Part shown: in pieces, positions 54,578 to 64,000 of the stretch
Layout: each line of letters starts with the position of its first letter
Position numbering within the stretch: the stretch's first letter is position 1
Source of the DNA: Propionibacteriaceae bacterium
GTDB lineage: Bacteria; Actinomycetota; Actinomycetes; Propionibacteriales; Propionibacteriaceae
Direction: 5' to 3'
DNA: 64,000 nt
Assembly (NCBI GenBank): GCA_016717345.1
Contig: JADKFR010000003.1
Location: 62,001-126,000 of the forward strand
The notes under the pieces: generated by a model
Told to the model about the DNA's origin: nothing
The model's input: the letters and a program-made list of their open reading frames with translations, nothing else
Database searches by the model: none
Translations under genes and position numbers: made by a program

Positions 54578-55018
54578 ATGACACATGACGATCTCTTCGT
54601 ATGCATCGACCACGTCGGACTTGCCGTGCCCGACCTGGACGAGGCGATCAAGTTCCACACCGAGGTCCTCGGCTGGCGGGTGTTGCACCGCGAGACCAAT
54701 GTCGAGCAGGGCGTTGAGGAAGCCATGATCGGCACCGGAGAACAGGGCCCCGAAAACGCCCAGATCCAGCTGTTGGCGCCGCTCAACGAAAACTCCACCA
54801 TCGCCAAGTTCATCGCCAAGAACGGTCCGGGCATGCAGCAGCTCTGCTACCGGGTCAAGGACCTCGATGCCACCAGCGCTGCGCTGCGGGAACGGGGCGT
54901 GCGCCTGCTCTACCCGGAGCCGAAGATCGGCACCGGCGGCTCGCGGATCAACTTCGCCCATCCCAAGGATGTCGGTGGCGTGCTGCTCGAAATTGTCGAG
55001 CCGGCCGCAGCCCACTGA
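54578..55018 (+). CDS. mce: methylmalonyl-CoA epimerase
   Basis: 146 residues, VOC superfamily. It interconverts (S)- and (R)-methylmalonyl-CoA in the propionate/succinate route. CIDHVGLAVPDLDEAIKFHT opens the first VOC module with the metal-binding His; the second module has QQLCYRVKDLDA and HPKDVGGVLLEIVEP with the metal-binding Glu. The ATG follows a GAAAGG site by 7 nt. The mutase genes are not in the window. It is followed by a strong terminator. Confidence 0.92.
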   Translation: MTHDDLFVCIDHVGLAVPDLDEAIKFHTEVLGWRVLHRETNVEQGVEEAMIGTGEQGPENAQIQLLAPLNENSTIAKFIAKNGPGMQQLCYRVKDLDATSAALRERGVRLLYPEPKIGTGGSRINFAHPKDVGGVLLEIVEPAAAH

Positions 55019-55031
55019 AGGTTCCCCTCCG

Positions 55032-55058
55032 CGGCCCGGTCCCCACAGGACCGGGCCG
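55032..55058 (+). terminator. rho-independent-type terminator after mce
   Basis: Perfect 11-bp stem CGGCCCGGTCC / GGACCGGGCCG with a 5-nt loop, 14 bp after the mce stop, followed by TTCCCT. The T tract is weak, as is usual in high-GC actinobacteria. Confidence 0.8.
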
Positions 55059-55089
55059 TTCCCTGTCCGAGGGACGCTGTAGCATCAGT

Positions 55090-55157
55090 CTTGCCAGGCA
55101 CCTCACCGCCTGCGCGCCCCCCGTTGGTGAGGCCCGTTGTGTGAAAGGAAGCGCCAG
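55090..55157 (+). promoter_or_regulatory. promoter and 5' leader of the DivIVA-like/AI-2E operon
   Basis: An extended -10 element TGTAGCAT lies at 55078-55085, which implies a leader of about 65 nt. The leader carries an inverted repeat, CCTCACC (55101-55107) and GGTGAGG (55126-55132), and then an AAAGGA Shine-Dalgarno site 8 nt before the GTG. Unlike most starts in this window, this is a clearly leadered gene. Confidence 0.45.
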
Positions 55158-56219
55158 GTGACTCCCTCGATGGATGAGACCGCAGGACTGGATCTGTTCG
55201 ATGAGACGGCAACCGCTGCCGGGAACTTCCCGCACGCGTTGCGCGGCTACGACCGGGCCGCCGTCGACGCCTACGTCCGGGACGTCGAGGTTCAGTTGGC
55301 GAAGGTGAAGAGCCAATTGCGGGACACCCGGCGCCGGCTCACCGCCGCCAATCAGCGGGTTGATGACACCGACTACACCAAGCTGGGGACGCATACCAAG
55401 GATCTCCTGCGCGCGGCGGAGGCTCAGGCCGTCGAACTGGTGAAGGGCGCCCAGGAACAGGCAGACCGGATCCGCGCTGAGGCACAGTCCAGCGCGGGGA
55501 AGCTGACGACTGAGGCGCGCCTGGCGCTGGATGCGTCGCAGGCGAGCAATCTGGCCGACATCGATGTTCTCCGGCAGCGGTTGAGCGCCCAAACCGCGAG
55601 CGAGCTGGCGGCGGCCGGCGTCGAGGCAGCCGCGCTGCGGACGGCTGCCGAGCGCGATCGCGCCCAGATTCTCACTGAGGCGCAGACCCAGTCCGAAGCC
55701 ATCGTGGCGGCAGCGGCCGCCGAGGCGGCCCGGCAACTCGCTGAGGCAGAGCGGCTGGCAGCCGTCCAGATCACCGAGGCTGCCACCTCCAAGGCGGAGG
55801 AGTTGGCCGCTGTGGCACAGGCGCGGCGCGACGCCACTGAGGCGATTGAGGCTCTCATCGAGGGCGCCAGGGAACAGAGCGAAGAGTACCGTGCACGGCT
55901 CGAGGCCGATGCCGTGACCTGGGAACAGCGCCGCCAGGCGGCACTCACCGAAGCGGCGGAGATCACCCTAGGAGCCCAGCAGGAGTCTCGGGCACTCGTT
56001 GAAGCTGCTCGCAACACTGCCTCGAGCATCGTCACCCAGGCCCACCAGGAGTCCGAGTCGCGCAGGGTGCAACTCAGTCAGGACATCGACCGGCTCACGG
56101 TTCGCAAGCAGGCCATCATCGGGCAGCTGGAGTCCCTGTCGTCCCTGGCCACCGAGAGCGTCAAGGACTTCCCTGACGAGATCGCCGCGGCGTCGACCAC
56201 GGAGACCTCCACGTCCTGA
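55158..56219 (+). CDS. DivIVA-like coiled-coil protein
   Basis: 353 residues. The N-terminal FPHALRGYDRAAVDAYVRDVE matches the membrane-binding DivIVA/Wag31 start; the remainder is an almost continuous Ala/Glu-rich coiled coil (about 45-330), ending in a short Ser/Thr tail. Proteins of this kind organise poles or septa; this is not the canonical Wag31, which lies with the division genes. The GTG at 55158 has AAAGGA 8 nt upstream. The stop overlaps the next ATG (TGATG), so it is translationally coupled to a membrane transporter. Confidence 0.82.
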   Translation: MTPSMDETAGLDLFDETATAAGNFPHALRGYDRAAVDAYVRDVEVQLAKVKSQLRDTRRRLTAANQRVDDTDYTKLGTHTKDLLRAAEAQAVELVKGAQEQADRIRAEAQSSAGKLTTEARLALDASQASNLADIDVLRQRLSAQTASELAAAGVEAAALRTAAERDRAQILTEAQTQSEAIVAAAAAEAARQLAEAERLAAVQITEAATSKAEELAAVAQARRDATEAIEALIEGAREQSEEYRARLEADAVTWEQRRQAALTEAAEITLGAQQESRALVEAARNTASSIVTQAHQESESRRVQLSQDIDRLTVRKQAIIGQLESLSSLATESVKDFPDEIAAASTTETSTS

Positions 56220-57442
56220 TGAGCGAGCCTCCCGCGAACCCTCCGGCGATCCCGCCAGGGTCCGTCCCGACCCCGCCCCGGGTTCCCACGCCGGCCTCGT
56301 CAGCCACCCCTTCGGTTCCCACCAAGGGTTGGCTGCGCCGCTGGCGGCGAACCACCCAGCCGACACCCACCGACTTCGACCCCGTCAGCCGAGGCCAGGA
56401 CCAGCACGTGTCCCTGCTCGACCGGAGCCCGTTCCCCATCGGCTTCTTCCTGGCCATCGGAGCGATGACGGCCTTCGGGCTGGTCACCCTCATCGTGTCG
56501 CTCAAGAGCGTGATCGTCTTGGTGATGCTCAGCCTTGCGCTGGCCCTGGGCCTGAACCCTGTCGTCGAGTGGTTCCACCACCGGGGCATTCGCCGGGGCG
56601 TGGCCGTCCTGCTCGTGGCCCTGGGGGTGCTCGGCGCGTTGGCTCTTGCCACCTGGGCCCTGGTCCCGGTGGTATCCGAGCAGGTCAATCGGCTGATCCA
56701 ACAATCGCCGACCTATCTGGTCAACCTCAGGGAGAATCCCCAGATCGCCGCCTTCGACGCCCAGTTCCAGGTCATCGACAGGGTGGTCACCTTTCTCACC
56801 TCGGGTGAGCTGATCAGCTCGCTGTTCGGCGGCATCCTCGGTGCCGGGGCACTGGTGGCCAACATGGTGTTCTCGATCATCATCACGGTGGTCCTGACGC
56901 TCTACTTCCTGATCTCGCTGGTATCGATCAAGGAGGTCATCTACCAACTGGCTCCGGCGTCGCGTCGGGCGCGCGTGAAGTTCCTGGCGAACGAGATGTT
57001 CAAACGCGTCGGCGGCTACGTCTCCGGGATGTTCCTCATCGTGATGCTGGCCACCACCGTGGCCTTCGTCTTCCTCAATGTCGTCGGCCTGAGCCAGTAC
57101 TCGCTGGCCTTGGCTGTCGTCGTGGGCCTCTTCGCTTTCGTGCCACTGGTGGGCACCACCATCTCGATGGTCATCGTCTCCATCGTGGCCTTTTCCATCT
57201 CACCCACCACGGGACTCATCACCCTGCTCTTCTTCCTCGCTTACCAGCAGTTCGACGCCTACGTGGTGCAACCGAGGATCTTCTCGCACTCAGTCCAGGT
57301 ACCGGGAGTCATGGTCATCCTTGCGGCGGTTTCGGGCGGGCTCCTGCTGGGGCTGGTGGGCGCCATCCTGGCCATCCCGACGATGGCAGCCCTGCTGCTG
57401 CTCTACCGCGAGGTCCTCATCCCCCACCTGAATCGCACCTGA
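56219..57442 (+). CDS. AI-2E family (UPF0118) membrane protein
   Basis: 407 residues. A Pro-rich cytosolic N terminus (about 65 residues: NPPAIPPGSVPTPPRVPTP) precedes eight hydrophobic segments. The AI-2E pattern is clear: LALALGLNPVVEWFHHRGIRR, the extracytoplasmic loop with VPVVSEQVNRLIQQSP, and the C-terminal YQQFDAYVVQPRIFSHSV plus GLVGAILAIPTMAALLLLY. The family includes TqsA and Na+/H+ antiporters; the substrate here is unknown. Coupled to the DivIVA-like gene. Confidence 0.87.
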   Translation: MSEPPANPPAIPPGSVPTPPRVPTPASSATPSVPTKGWLRRWRRTTQPTPTDFDPVSRGQDQHVSLLDRSPFPIGFFLAIGAMTAFGLVTLIVSLKSVIVLVMLSLALALGLNPVVEWFHHRGIRRGVAVLLVALGVLGALALATWALVPVVSEQVNRLIQQSPTYLVNLRENPQIAAFDAQFQVIDRVVTFLTSGELISSLFGGILGAGALVANMVFSIIITVVLTLYFLISLVSIKEVIYQLAPASRRARVKFLANEMFKRVGGYVSGMFLIVMLATTVAFVFLNVVGLSQYSLALAVVVGLFAFVPLVGTTISMVIVSIVAFSISPTTGLITLLFFLAYQQFDAYVVQPRIFSHSVQVPGVMVILAAVSGGLLLGLVGAILAIPTMAALLLLYREVLIPHLNRT

Positions 57443-57446
57443 AGCC

Positions 57447-58154
57447 CTAGAACAGCCGGTCCTCAGCGTCGTCGAGACCGCGCAACGCGTCGTAGTCCAC
57501 CAGGACGCAGTCGATGCCGCGGGTACCCGCCAGCACCTTCGCCTGCGGTTTGATCTGCTGGGCTGCGAACACCCCCCGGACGGGGCTGAACAGAGGGTCA
57601 GCGTTCATGAGGGCGAGGTAGCGGGTCAACTGCTCCACGCCGTCGATCTCGCCGCGCCGCTTGACCTCCACCGCCACATAGGCTCCCGAATCGTCACGAA
57701 ACAGCAGGTCAACCGGACCGATCGGCGTCAGGTACTCGCGCTGGACGAGACTCCAACCCTCACCGAAAGTCGCCGGATTGGCCGCGAGCAGGACCTGGAG
57801 ATGCGCCTCAACGCCATCCTTCACCAGTCCGGGGTCCACCCCGAGGTGGTGGGAGCTGTCGTGCAGCACTTCACCGATGGCGATCTGCAGGGTGTCACCC
57901 GCTGAGTTGCGCACCTCCCACACCTCGGTGAGTCCCGATTCGTCCCCCACCACCGCTTCCACGTCCGCTGGCGGCGGACCCGCCGTGAGCGTGCAGGGAG
58001 CACTCATCCAGTTCAGCGGCTTGTACGCCCGATCGTCGGCATGGACGGAAACCGAGCCGTCCGCCTTGACCATGATCAGTCGGGTGGCCATCGGCAGGTG
58101 GGCGCTGAGGCGTCCGGCGTAGTCCACCTGGCACTGGGCGATCAACAAACGCAC
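57447..58154 (-). CDS. nucS: mismatch-specific endonuclease NucS/EndoMS
   Basis: 235 residues. It cuts both strands at mismatches in actinobacteria and archaea that lack MutS-MutL. N-terminal DNA-binding domain ([40 protein letters not shown]) and a C-terminal RecB-like nuclease domain with [20 protein letters not shown] (Asp, Glu-x-Lys) and [10 protein letters not shown]. The C-terminal LDDAEDRLF tail resembles the beta-clamp-interacting end of the family. The GTG at 58154 is set by a TATGTT box at -7. Confidence 0.94.
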   Translation of the reverse strand: MRLLIAQCQVDYAGRLSAHLPMATRLIMVKADGSVSVHADDRAYKPLNWMSAPCTLTAGPPPADVEAVVGDESGLTEVWEVRNSAGDTLQIAIGEVLHDSSHHLGVDPGLVKDGVEAHLQVLLAANPATFGEGWSLVQREYLTPIGPVDLLFRDDSGAYVAVEVKRRGEIDGVEQLTRYLALMNADPLFSPVRGVFAAQQIKPQAKVLAGTRGIDCVLVDYDALRGLDDAEDRLF

Positions 58155-58160
58155 CCGGAC

Positions 58161-58166
58161 AACATA
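58161..58166 (-). promoter_or_regulatory. predicted -10 box of nucS, leaderless start
   Basis: TATGTT on the minus strand with its last T exactly at -7 from the nucS GTG. It is 15 bp from the divergent TACGCT box, so the two promoters must overlap. Confidence 0.55.
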
Positions 58167-58181
58167 GCCCAGCGGCCCGGC

Positions 58182-58187
58182 TACGCT
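58182..58187 (+). promoter_or_regulatory. predicted -10 box of the zinc-ribbon gene, leaderless start
   Basis: TACGCT with its last T exactly at -7 from the ATG at 58194 and no ribosome-binding site. Confidence 0.5.
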
Positions 58188-58193
58188 GAACCC

Positions 58194-58469
58194 ATGGCCA
58201 AGAGAGCGTCGAAACACCTGCGCCCCGGGCGGCCCCTGTCGAGCGGAGCCTTCGCGCGGCTCGAAGAGCGCAGCGGATCTGCTTGGATGGTCCAATCGAT
58301 GCCGTCGGATTCGGCGACGAAGTCCTACCTGTGCCCCGGCTGTCAGTTGACCATCGCCCCCGGGACGTCCCACGCCGTGGTGTGGCCACGTGAGGCCAGC
58401 ATCGGCTCACCCTCGGGCGTGGAGGAACGGCGACATTGGCACACGGCCTGCTGGCAGCGGGCTCGGTGA
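58194..58469 (+). CDS. small zinc-ribbon-like actinobacterial protein
   Basis: 91 residues. A basic N terminus ([14 protein letters not shown]), then [20 protein letters not shown] and RRHWHTACW: a CxxC pair plus a His/Cys pair that could hold one zinc. It resembles short actinobacterial proteins sometimes labelled ATP/GTP-binding, for which no function is known. It is divergent from nucS, and its stop (TGATG) overlaps the hydrolase start. Confidence 0.72.
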   Translation: MAKRASKHLRPGRPLSSGAFARLEERSGSAWMVQSMPSDSATKSYLCPGCQLTIAPGTSHAVVWPREASIGSPSGVEERRHWHTACWQRAR

Positions 58470-59257
58470 TGCCGCGGCTCCACACCGAGGTGGTCGGAGT
58501 CGGGCGACCGCGTTTCGTCTTCCTCCACGGCCTGTTCGGGAGGGGCCGAAACTGGACGCAGGTCGCGGCCGACTTGGCGGCGACCGACCTGCCCAGCGTT
58601 CTGGTTGATCTGCCGGACCACGGCCAGAGCAGCTGGACGACCGCGTTCGACTACACCGCCATCGCCGATCTGGTGGCCGAGACCATCGGCGAGCGATTGG
58701 GGTCCGCCGCTCGACTGATCGTGGTCGGACATTCCCTGGGCGGCAAGGTCGCCATGCTGCTGGCGTTGAGGCATCCTCACCTCGTGTCGGGGCTCGGGGT
58801 CATCGACATCTCGCCCGCGGACTCCGAGGCCGTCACCAGCTTCGTGCCTCTCATCGACGCCATGCGCTCCCTCGATCTGGCCACCCTCCATCACCGCGCG
58901 GACGCTGACGCCGCGCTGGCAGGGCGCGTCCCCGATGCGGCGGTTCGGGGGTTCCTGCTCCAGAATCTCCGTCGTCGACCGCGCTGGCACTGGCAGCTGA
59001 ACCTGGACCTGCTCGGCAGCAGCCTGGCGAGTATCCGAGCCTGGCCGGACCCCGGTCCGCTCACCTATCCCGGGCCGGTCTTCTGGCTCAGCGGCGAGGG
59101 GTCCAGCTATGTCCTTCCCGAACATGAGGAGGCCATGCAGGAGCACTTCCCCACCGTCCGGCGGATCGTGGTCCCCGATGCCGGGCACTGGGTCCAGGCG
59201 GACAACCCGACCGCCGTCGTCGCCGCGCTGCGCGAGCTCGCTGCGGTTGCCCGCTAG
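58469..59257 (+). CDS. alpha/beta hydrolase
   Basis: 262 residues. FVFLHGLFGRGRNWTQVA carries the oxyanion-hole HG; the nucleophile Ser is in IVVGHSLGGKVAML, the acid probably in the strand before SGEGSSYVL, and the His in VVPDAGHWVQADNP. The profile resembles YbfF/esterase-type hydrolases; the substrate is unknown. The ATG at 58469 overlaps the stop of the previous gene (a GTG at 58466 is in frame). The TAG stop is part of the next gene's -10 box. Confidence 0.85.
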   Translation: MPRLHTEVVGVGRPRFVFLHGLFGRGRNWTQVAADLAATDLPSVLVDLPDHGQSSWTTAFDYTAIADLVAETIGERLGSAARLIVVGHSLGGKVAMLLALRHPHLVSGLGVIDISPADSEAVTSFVPLIDAMRSLDLATLHHRADADAALAGRVPDAAVRGFLLQNLRRRPRWHWQLNLDLLGSSLASIRAWPDPGPLTYPGPVFWLSGEGSSYVLPEHEEAMQEHFPTVRRIVVPDAGHWVQADNPTAVVAALRELAAVAR

Positions 59258-59260
59258 ATT
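59255..59260 (+). promoter_or_regulatory. predicted -10 box of pduO, leaderless start
   Basis: TAGATT with its last T exactly at -7 from the ATG at 59267. The hexamer includes the stop codon of the upstream hydrolase gene. Confidence 0.5.
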
Positions 59261-59266
59261 GGCCGC

Positions 59267-59977
59267 ATGGTCAACCTCACCAGGATCTACACCCGCACCG
59301 GCGACGCCGGCACCACCCGGCTCTCCGATATGGCGGAGGTTCGCAAGACCGACCCGAGGCTCGAGGCCTATGGGACGACCGATGAAGCCAACAGCATCCT
59401 TGGCCTGGTCGTGACCCAGCCTGATCTCCCGGAGCGACTTCTCGAGGTCCTGCTGCTGATCCAGAACGAACTCTTCGATGCCGGCGCCGACCTGTCCAAC
59501 CCGTTGGCCCTGGATCCCCCCTACGAACCGCTGCGGATCGTGCAGCCCAGCATCGACCGCCTCGAAGGGTGGTGCGACGAGTTCTCCCAGCCGCTGCCTG
59601 CGTTGCGCTCCTTCATCCTTCCGGGCGGTACCTTCACCTCAGCACTCCTGCAGCAGGCGCGCAGCGTCGTCCGACGCGCTGAGCGGGCGGCCTGGCGGGC
59701 GGTAGAGGCGTACGGGACACAGCCGGCTGCCGCGGGCACCCCCGGGGGCGTGAACCTCCTGGCCATCACGTACCTCAACCGGCTCAGTGACCTTCTCTTC
59801 ATCCTGGCCAGGGCCACCACCCAAGCGGCCGGCGAGACGTTGTGGGTGCCAGGCAAGGACCGGGAGGCACACGATCCAGGGGCTAGGGCCCAACGGGCCC
59901 GCATCGTCAGCCAGCAGGCCGCAGTGGAACGGAGCCCTGGAAACCCTGCCCCGGGGGAGCAGCCTCCAACCAGCTGA
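59267..59977 (+). CDS. pduO: PduO-type ATP:cob(I)alamin adenosyltransferase
   Basis: 236 residues. It makes adenosylcobalamin. YTRTGDAGTTRLSDM is the ATP-binding N-terminal signature; LEAYGTTDEANSILGL and SVVRRAERAAWRAVE complete the trimeric helical bundle. The core ends at ETLWVPG near residue 195; the following 40-residue Ala/Pro/Gly tail is unusual and overlaps the convergent DUF2550 gene by 71 bp. It fits with the nearby methylmalonyl-CoA epimerase, whose pathway needs this cofactor. Confidence 0.92.
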   Translation: MVNLTRIYTRTGDAGTTRLSDMAEVRKTDPRLEAYGTTDEANSILGLVVTQPDLPERLLEVLLLIQNELFDAGADLSNPLALDPPYEPLRIVQPSIDRLEGWCDEFSQPLPALRSFILPGGTFTSALLQQARSVVRRAERAAWRAVEAYGTQPAAAGTPGGVNLLAITYLNRLSDLLFILARATTQAAGETLWVPGKDREAHDPGARAQRARIVSQQAAVERSPGNPAPGEQPPTS

Positions 59978-60374
59978 GCAGTCCCGTGAGGGAATCGGTC
60001 GACATCGACAGTTCCCAGGACCCGACGCCGGCCGTTTCGAGCCTGATGATCCGCTGGTCGTCGAACAGTAGAACCGATTCGATCTGGTCCGGGGCCCGCT
60101 GTTCACCCGCCCTTGTCTGCGCCCTCGGAAAGACCATGCGGGGGCGCACGACTGGCGAGAAGGCGGCAAACCACTCCAGCGTGTCCTGGCTGTAGCGCGC
60201 AACGCCGAGTACCCAGCCGGTGCCCGGTGTCCTCGTGCGCAGACGAAGGCTGCAATCAAACAATCCGCCCCGACGCGCCAGCCAACGACGCCGAACGATC
60301 AGCCAGCAGATCGGCAGGACCAGGAAGACGAGCACAGCGAGTGCCGCCAGCCAGGTCACCAGCAGCCAATCCAT
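59907..60374 (-). CDS. DUF2550 family protein
   Basis: 155 residues. One N-terminal hydrophobic helix (LAALAVLVFLVLPICWLIV) is followed by RRRWLARRGGLFDCSLRL, TGWVLGVARYSQDTLEWF and a C-terminal soluble domain (WELSMSTDSLTGLLSWLEA), matching DUF2550. Function unknown. The family typically sits directly after the ATP synthase operon in actinobacteria, as here: it starts 23 bp after atpC. Its 3' end overlaps pduO on the other strand. Confidence 0.88.
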   Translation of the reverse strand: MDWLLVTWLAALAVLVFLVLPICWLIVRRRWLARRGGLFDCSLRLRTRTPGTGWVLGVARYSQDTLEWFAAFSPVVRPRMVFPRAQTRAGEQRAPDQIESVLLFDDQRIIRLETAGVGSWELSMSTDSLTGLLSWLEAAPPGQGFQGSVPLRPAG

Positions 60375-60397
60375 CCTCGTGATCCCTGGCTTCCGGC

Positions 60398-60808
60398 TCA
60401 GGCCTGTTCGCTCGCCAGCTTGGCGGCCTTCACCTGAGCCTGGGCACGTCGGAAGTGCTGCATGGTCTCCTCGTCGGTCTCGCCCTGGTTGAGGCGCCGT
60501 TCAGCGGCGGCCAACTCGTGCTCGGCCTCGTCGAGGTTGATCTCGTGGGCAACCCTGGCGTACTGACTCAGCAGCGCCACGCGATTATCGGCCACCGAAA
60601 TGAACCCTTCGTCGACCGCGAGAATTTCCCGACGTCCGTCCACGGTGAGCACCTCAGCGGCGCAGGGCACCATGGCGGCCAGGAAGGGCTCGTGGTTGGG
60701 GAGGATGCCCACATCGCCTTCGATGGTGCGCACGATGACCGAGAGCGCATCCCCCTCCCAGGCGATGCCTGAGGCCGCGACGACCTCAACGCGGACGTGG
60801 TCTGCCAT
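60398..60808 (-). CDS. atpC: ATP synthase epsilon subunit
   Basis: 136 residues. Central-stalk subunit of F1 that regulates ATPase activity. Beta-sandwich start VRVEVVAASGIAWEGDALSV, EGDVGILPNHEPFLAAM and FISVADNRVALLSQYA, followed by the two-helix C-terminal domain. The ATG at 60808 follows the atpD stop directly; the longer open frame upstream is inside atpD. Confidence 0.95.
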   Translation of the reverse strand: MADHVRVEVVAASGIAWEGDALSVIVRTIEGDVGILPNHEPFLAAMVPCAAEVLTVDGRREILAVDEGFISVADNRVALLSQYARVAHEINLDEAEHELAAAERRLNQGETDEETMQHFRRAQAQVKAAKLASEQA

Positions 60809-60810
60809 CG

Positions 60811-62280
<1,470 letters not shown>

Positions 62281-63186
62281 CTAGTTCTGCTCGGCAAGCG
62301 CGCTCGCGCCGCCGACGATTTCGCTGATTTCCTGAGTGATTTCGGCCTGACGGGCCTGGTTCGCCTCACGGGTGAGACGCTCGATGAGTTGCTGCGCATT
62401 GTCGGTGGCCGACTTCATGGCGCGCTGTTGGCTGGCCAACTGAGAGGCTGCCGATTGCAGGAGATAGAACCAGATGCGGCTGCGCAGGTACAGCGGCAAC
62501 AACTGGTCCAGCACCGTCTCGGGGTCCGGTTCGAACTCATAGAGCGGAACCAGATCATGCTCCGTGACGTCCTTGACCCCCTCCACAACCTCCAAGGGAA
62601 GCAGGCGACGAACTCGGGGGGTCTGGCTGATCATCGACTCCATGCGGGTATACACGGCGTAGATGGCGTCCACACCCCCCTCTTCGGTGGGCTTGAGGAA
62701 ATCCGCGACCAACTGGTCAGCGATCTCCACGGCGCGGTCATAGGTCGGTGCGTCGGAGAACCCTTCCCAACTCGCCTCGATGGGCAGCCCACGGAAGTTC
62801 ACGTAGTTGATGCCCTTCTTGCCAACGATATAGCGGACGGGTTCCTTGCCCTCGTCGCGAATCCTTTGCACCACCCGGGCAGCCGTCTTGATGGCATTGG
62901 CTGAATAGGCGCCGTTCATGCCCCGGTCCGAAGTGATGAAGAAGACCGCCGCACGCTTGACGTCAGCCTCATCGGTGTCCCGGGTGAGGGGGTGGTCGAC
63001 GTGGGAATACTCGGCCACCGCTGACACTGCACGGTTCAGTTCACGAGTGAACGGGAGCGCGCGGGCAGCTGCCTGTTGCGCCTTGATGACCCGCGAGGAC
63101 GCGATCAACTCCATCGCCTTGGTGATCTTCTTGGTCGCCGTCACCGACTGTCGTCGCTGACGGAGTTCCCGAAGGCTGGCCGCCAT
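62281..63186 (-). CDS. atpG: ATP synthase gamma subunit
   Basis: 301 residues. Rotor shaft of F1. The N-terminal coiled-coil helix begins SLRELRQRRQSVTATKKITKAME with ITSDRGMNGAYSAN in the globular part, and the C-terminal helix has ESAATDNAQQLIERL-like sequence (KSATDNAQQLIERLTREANQ) that inserts in the alpha/beta core. It starts 3 bp after the atpA stop. Confidence 0.96.
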   Translation of the reverse strand: MAASLRELRQRRQSVTATKKITKAMELIASSRVIKAQQAAARALPFTRELNRAVSAVAEYSHVDHPLTRDTDEADVKRAAVFFITSDRGMNGAYSANAIKTAARVVQRIRDEGKEPVRYIVGKKGINYVNFRGLPIEASWEGFSDAPTYDRAVEIADQLVADFLKPTEEGGVDAIYAVYTRMESMISQTPRVRRLLPLEVVEGVKDVTEHDLVPLYEFEPDPETVLDQLLPLYLRSRIWFYLLQSAASQLASQQRAMKSATDNAQQLIERLTREANQARQAEITQEISEIVGGASALAEQN

Positions 63187-63189
63187 CGC

Positions 63190-64000
63190 TCAGCGCCTCT
63201 TGCTCACGACGATTTGCTCGTGCTCCACATCCTTCTTCTCAATCGCCACCGCAGGCGCTTCCCCCACCACGAGCGGGTGTCCGTCGCCCTTGGTGAACGT
63301 GAGTTTGAAGTCGTCGATGGCCTTGCCGACCGCGCTGGCGGTGTCGTCGTCCCAGGCTCCGGTGGCAGCGATCGTCGAGATGATGCTGGTGTTGTGCTTC
63401 AGGTACTCCAGCAACTCGCTCTCGAAGCGAAGCACGTCGGAGACGGGGACATCGTCGAGGTACCCATTCGTCCCAGCCCACACGCTGATCACCTGGTCAG
63501 CGACGGGGAAGGGTCGGTACTGGGGTTGGCGGAGCAACTCGACGAGACGCTGGCCACGATCCAACTGGCGACGTGATACGGCGTCAAGGTCCGAGGCGAA
63601 CATCGCGAAGGCCTGCATGTCGCGGAACTGCGCCAGGCCGATCTTCAGCGTGCCGGCCACCTTCTTCATCGCCTTGATCTGGGCATCACCACCGACCCGC
63701 GACACCGAAATGCCGACATCGATCGCCGGACGCTGATTGGCGTTGAACAGGTCGGACTGCAGGAAGATCTGCCCGTCGGTGATGGAGATCACGTTCGTCG
63801 GGATGTAGGCCGACACGTCATTCGCCTTGGTCTCGATGATCGGGAGGCCGGTCATCGAGCCGGCACCCAACTCGTCCGACAGCTTCGCGCAGCGCTCCAG
63901 AAGGCGGCTGTGGAGGTAGAACACGTCACCGGGGTACGCCTCACGGCCCGGGGGGCGACGCAGCAGCAGCGACATCGACCGATAGGCCTCCGCCTGCTTG
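63190..64000 (-). CDS. atpA: ATP synthase alpha subunit (5' end outside window)
   Basis: The C-terminal 269 residues of the roughly 540-residue non-catalytic F1 subunit. Visible are [69 protein letters not shown] with the arginine finger, and the helical C-terminal domain. It ends with a charged tail ([16 protein letters not shown]) as in other actinobacterial AtpA proteins. The gene continues beyond the end of the window. Confidence 0.96.
   Translation of the reverse strand, partial: KQAEAYRSMSLLLRRPPGREAYPGDVFYLHSRLLERCAKLSDELGAGSMTGLPIIETKANDVSAYIPTNVISITDGQIFLQSDLFNANQRPAIDVGISVSRVGGDAQIKAMKKVAGTLKIGLAQFRDMQAFAMFASDLDAVSRRQLDRGQRLVELLRQPQYRPFPVADQVISVWAGTNGYLDDVPVSDVLRFESELLEYLKHNTSIISTIAATGAWDDDTASAVGKAIDDFKLTFTKGDGHPLVVGEAPAVAIEKKDVEHEQIVVSKRR

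Overview
The window is ordinary housekeeping chromosome from a high-GC actinobacterium (Actinomycetota). I favour Propionibacteriales/Propionibacteriaceae. The evidence is the GlgE/maltokinase glycogen branch, the NucS mismatch endonuclease, GatCAB, PriA-type HisA, a methylmalonyl-CoA epimerase next to a PduO-type cobalamin adenosyltransferase, and pervasive GTG starts with 4-bp ATGA/GTGA gene overlaps. Genus is not resolvable by eye. I see no prophage, insertion sequence, CRISPR array, integron, rRNA or tRNA, and no gap without a gene exceeds about 300 bp.

Layout. 1-4239 (minus): histidine operon hisD-hisC-hisB-hisH-hisA, with hisA cut by the window edge. 4314-7197: a DUF554 membrane protein, a CYTH-CHAD protein and a small membrane protein. 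7210-7467: three 78-bp tandem repeats carrying hairpins, followed by dnaE (minus). 11064-19232: a frameshifted DUF1697 gene, an arginase-family gene, an NTF2-like protein and gltB-gltD. 19372-25431 (minus): hisI-trpE-small membrane gene-trpC-trpB-trpA-lgt, with lgt frameshifted. 25465-28425 (plus): a DinB/mycothiol-type protein, then serC-serA. 28442-34876: SF2 helicase, VanZ-like protein, gatC-gatA-gatB, an ACT-domain protein and a small membrane protein. 34898-40884: ligA, a reductase-like gene, and iscS-mnmA-metE-like. 40995-49266 (plus): glycogen/alpha-glucan genes glgX, glgE-mak-glgB-Nudix, with glgB frameshifted. 49333-57442: an MFS exporter with a very large coiled-coil insertion, a CnoX-like co-chaperone, pgm, methylmalonyl-CoA epimerase, and a DivIVA-like protein coupled to an AI-2E-type membrane protein. 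57447-64000: nucS, a zinc-ribbon protein, a hydrolase, pduO, DUF2550 and atpC-D-G-A, with atpA cut by the window edge.

How the genes work together. The amino-acid blocks cover most of His synthesis and part of Trp synthesis. No trpF is present in the trp cluster, which fits HisA being the dual-function PriA isomerase. glgE, mak and glgB make and branch alpha-glucan, glgX debranches it, and pgm links it to glucose-6-phosphate. Several blocks keep the gene order I recall from Mycobacterium tuberculosis: hisI-trpE-trpCBA-lgt, iscS-mnmA-metE-like-ligA-ACT-gatCAB, and atp-DUF2550-pduO-nucS-mce-cnoX-glgB-glgE.

Noteworthy signals. (1) Many transcription-unit starts carry a TAnnnT-like -10 box exactly 6-7 nt before the start codon, with no Shine-Dalgarno sequence, the signature of leaderless mRNAs. 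(2) Three otherwise intact conserved genes (DUF1697, lgt, glgB) each carry a single-base frameshift, which looks more like sequence error than decay. (3) The MFS protein has a roughly 370-residue coiled-coil loop. (4) The 78-bp repeat lies directly behind dnaE. I did not find a convincing undescribed multi-gene system.
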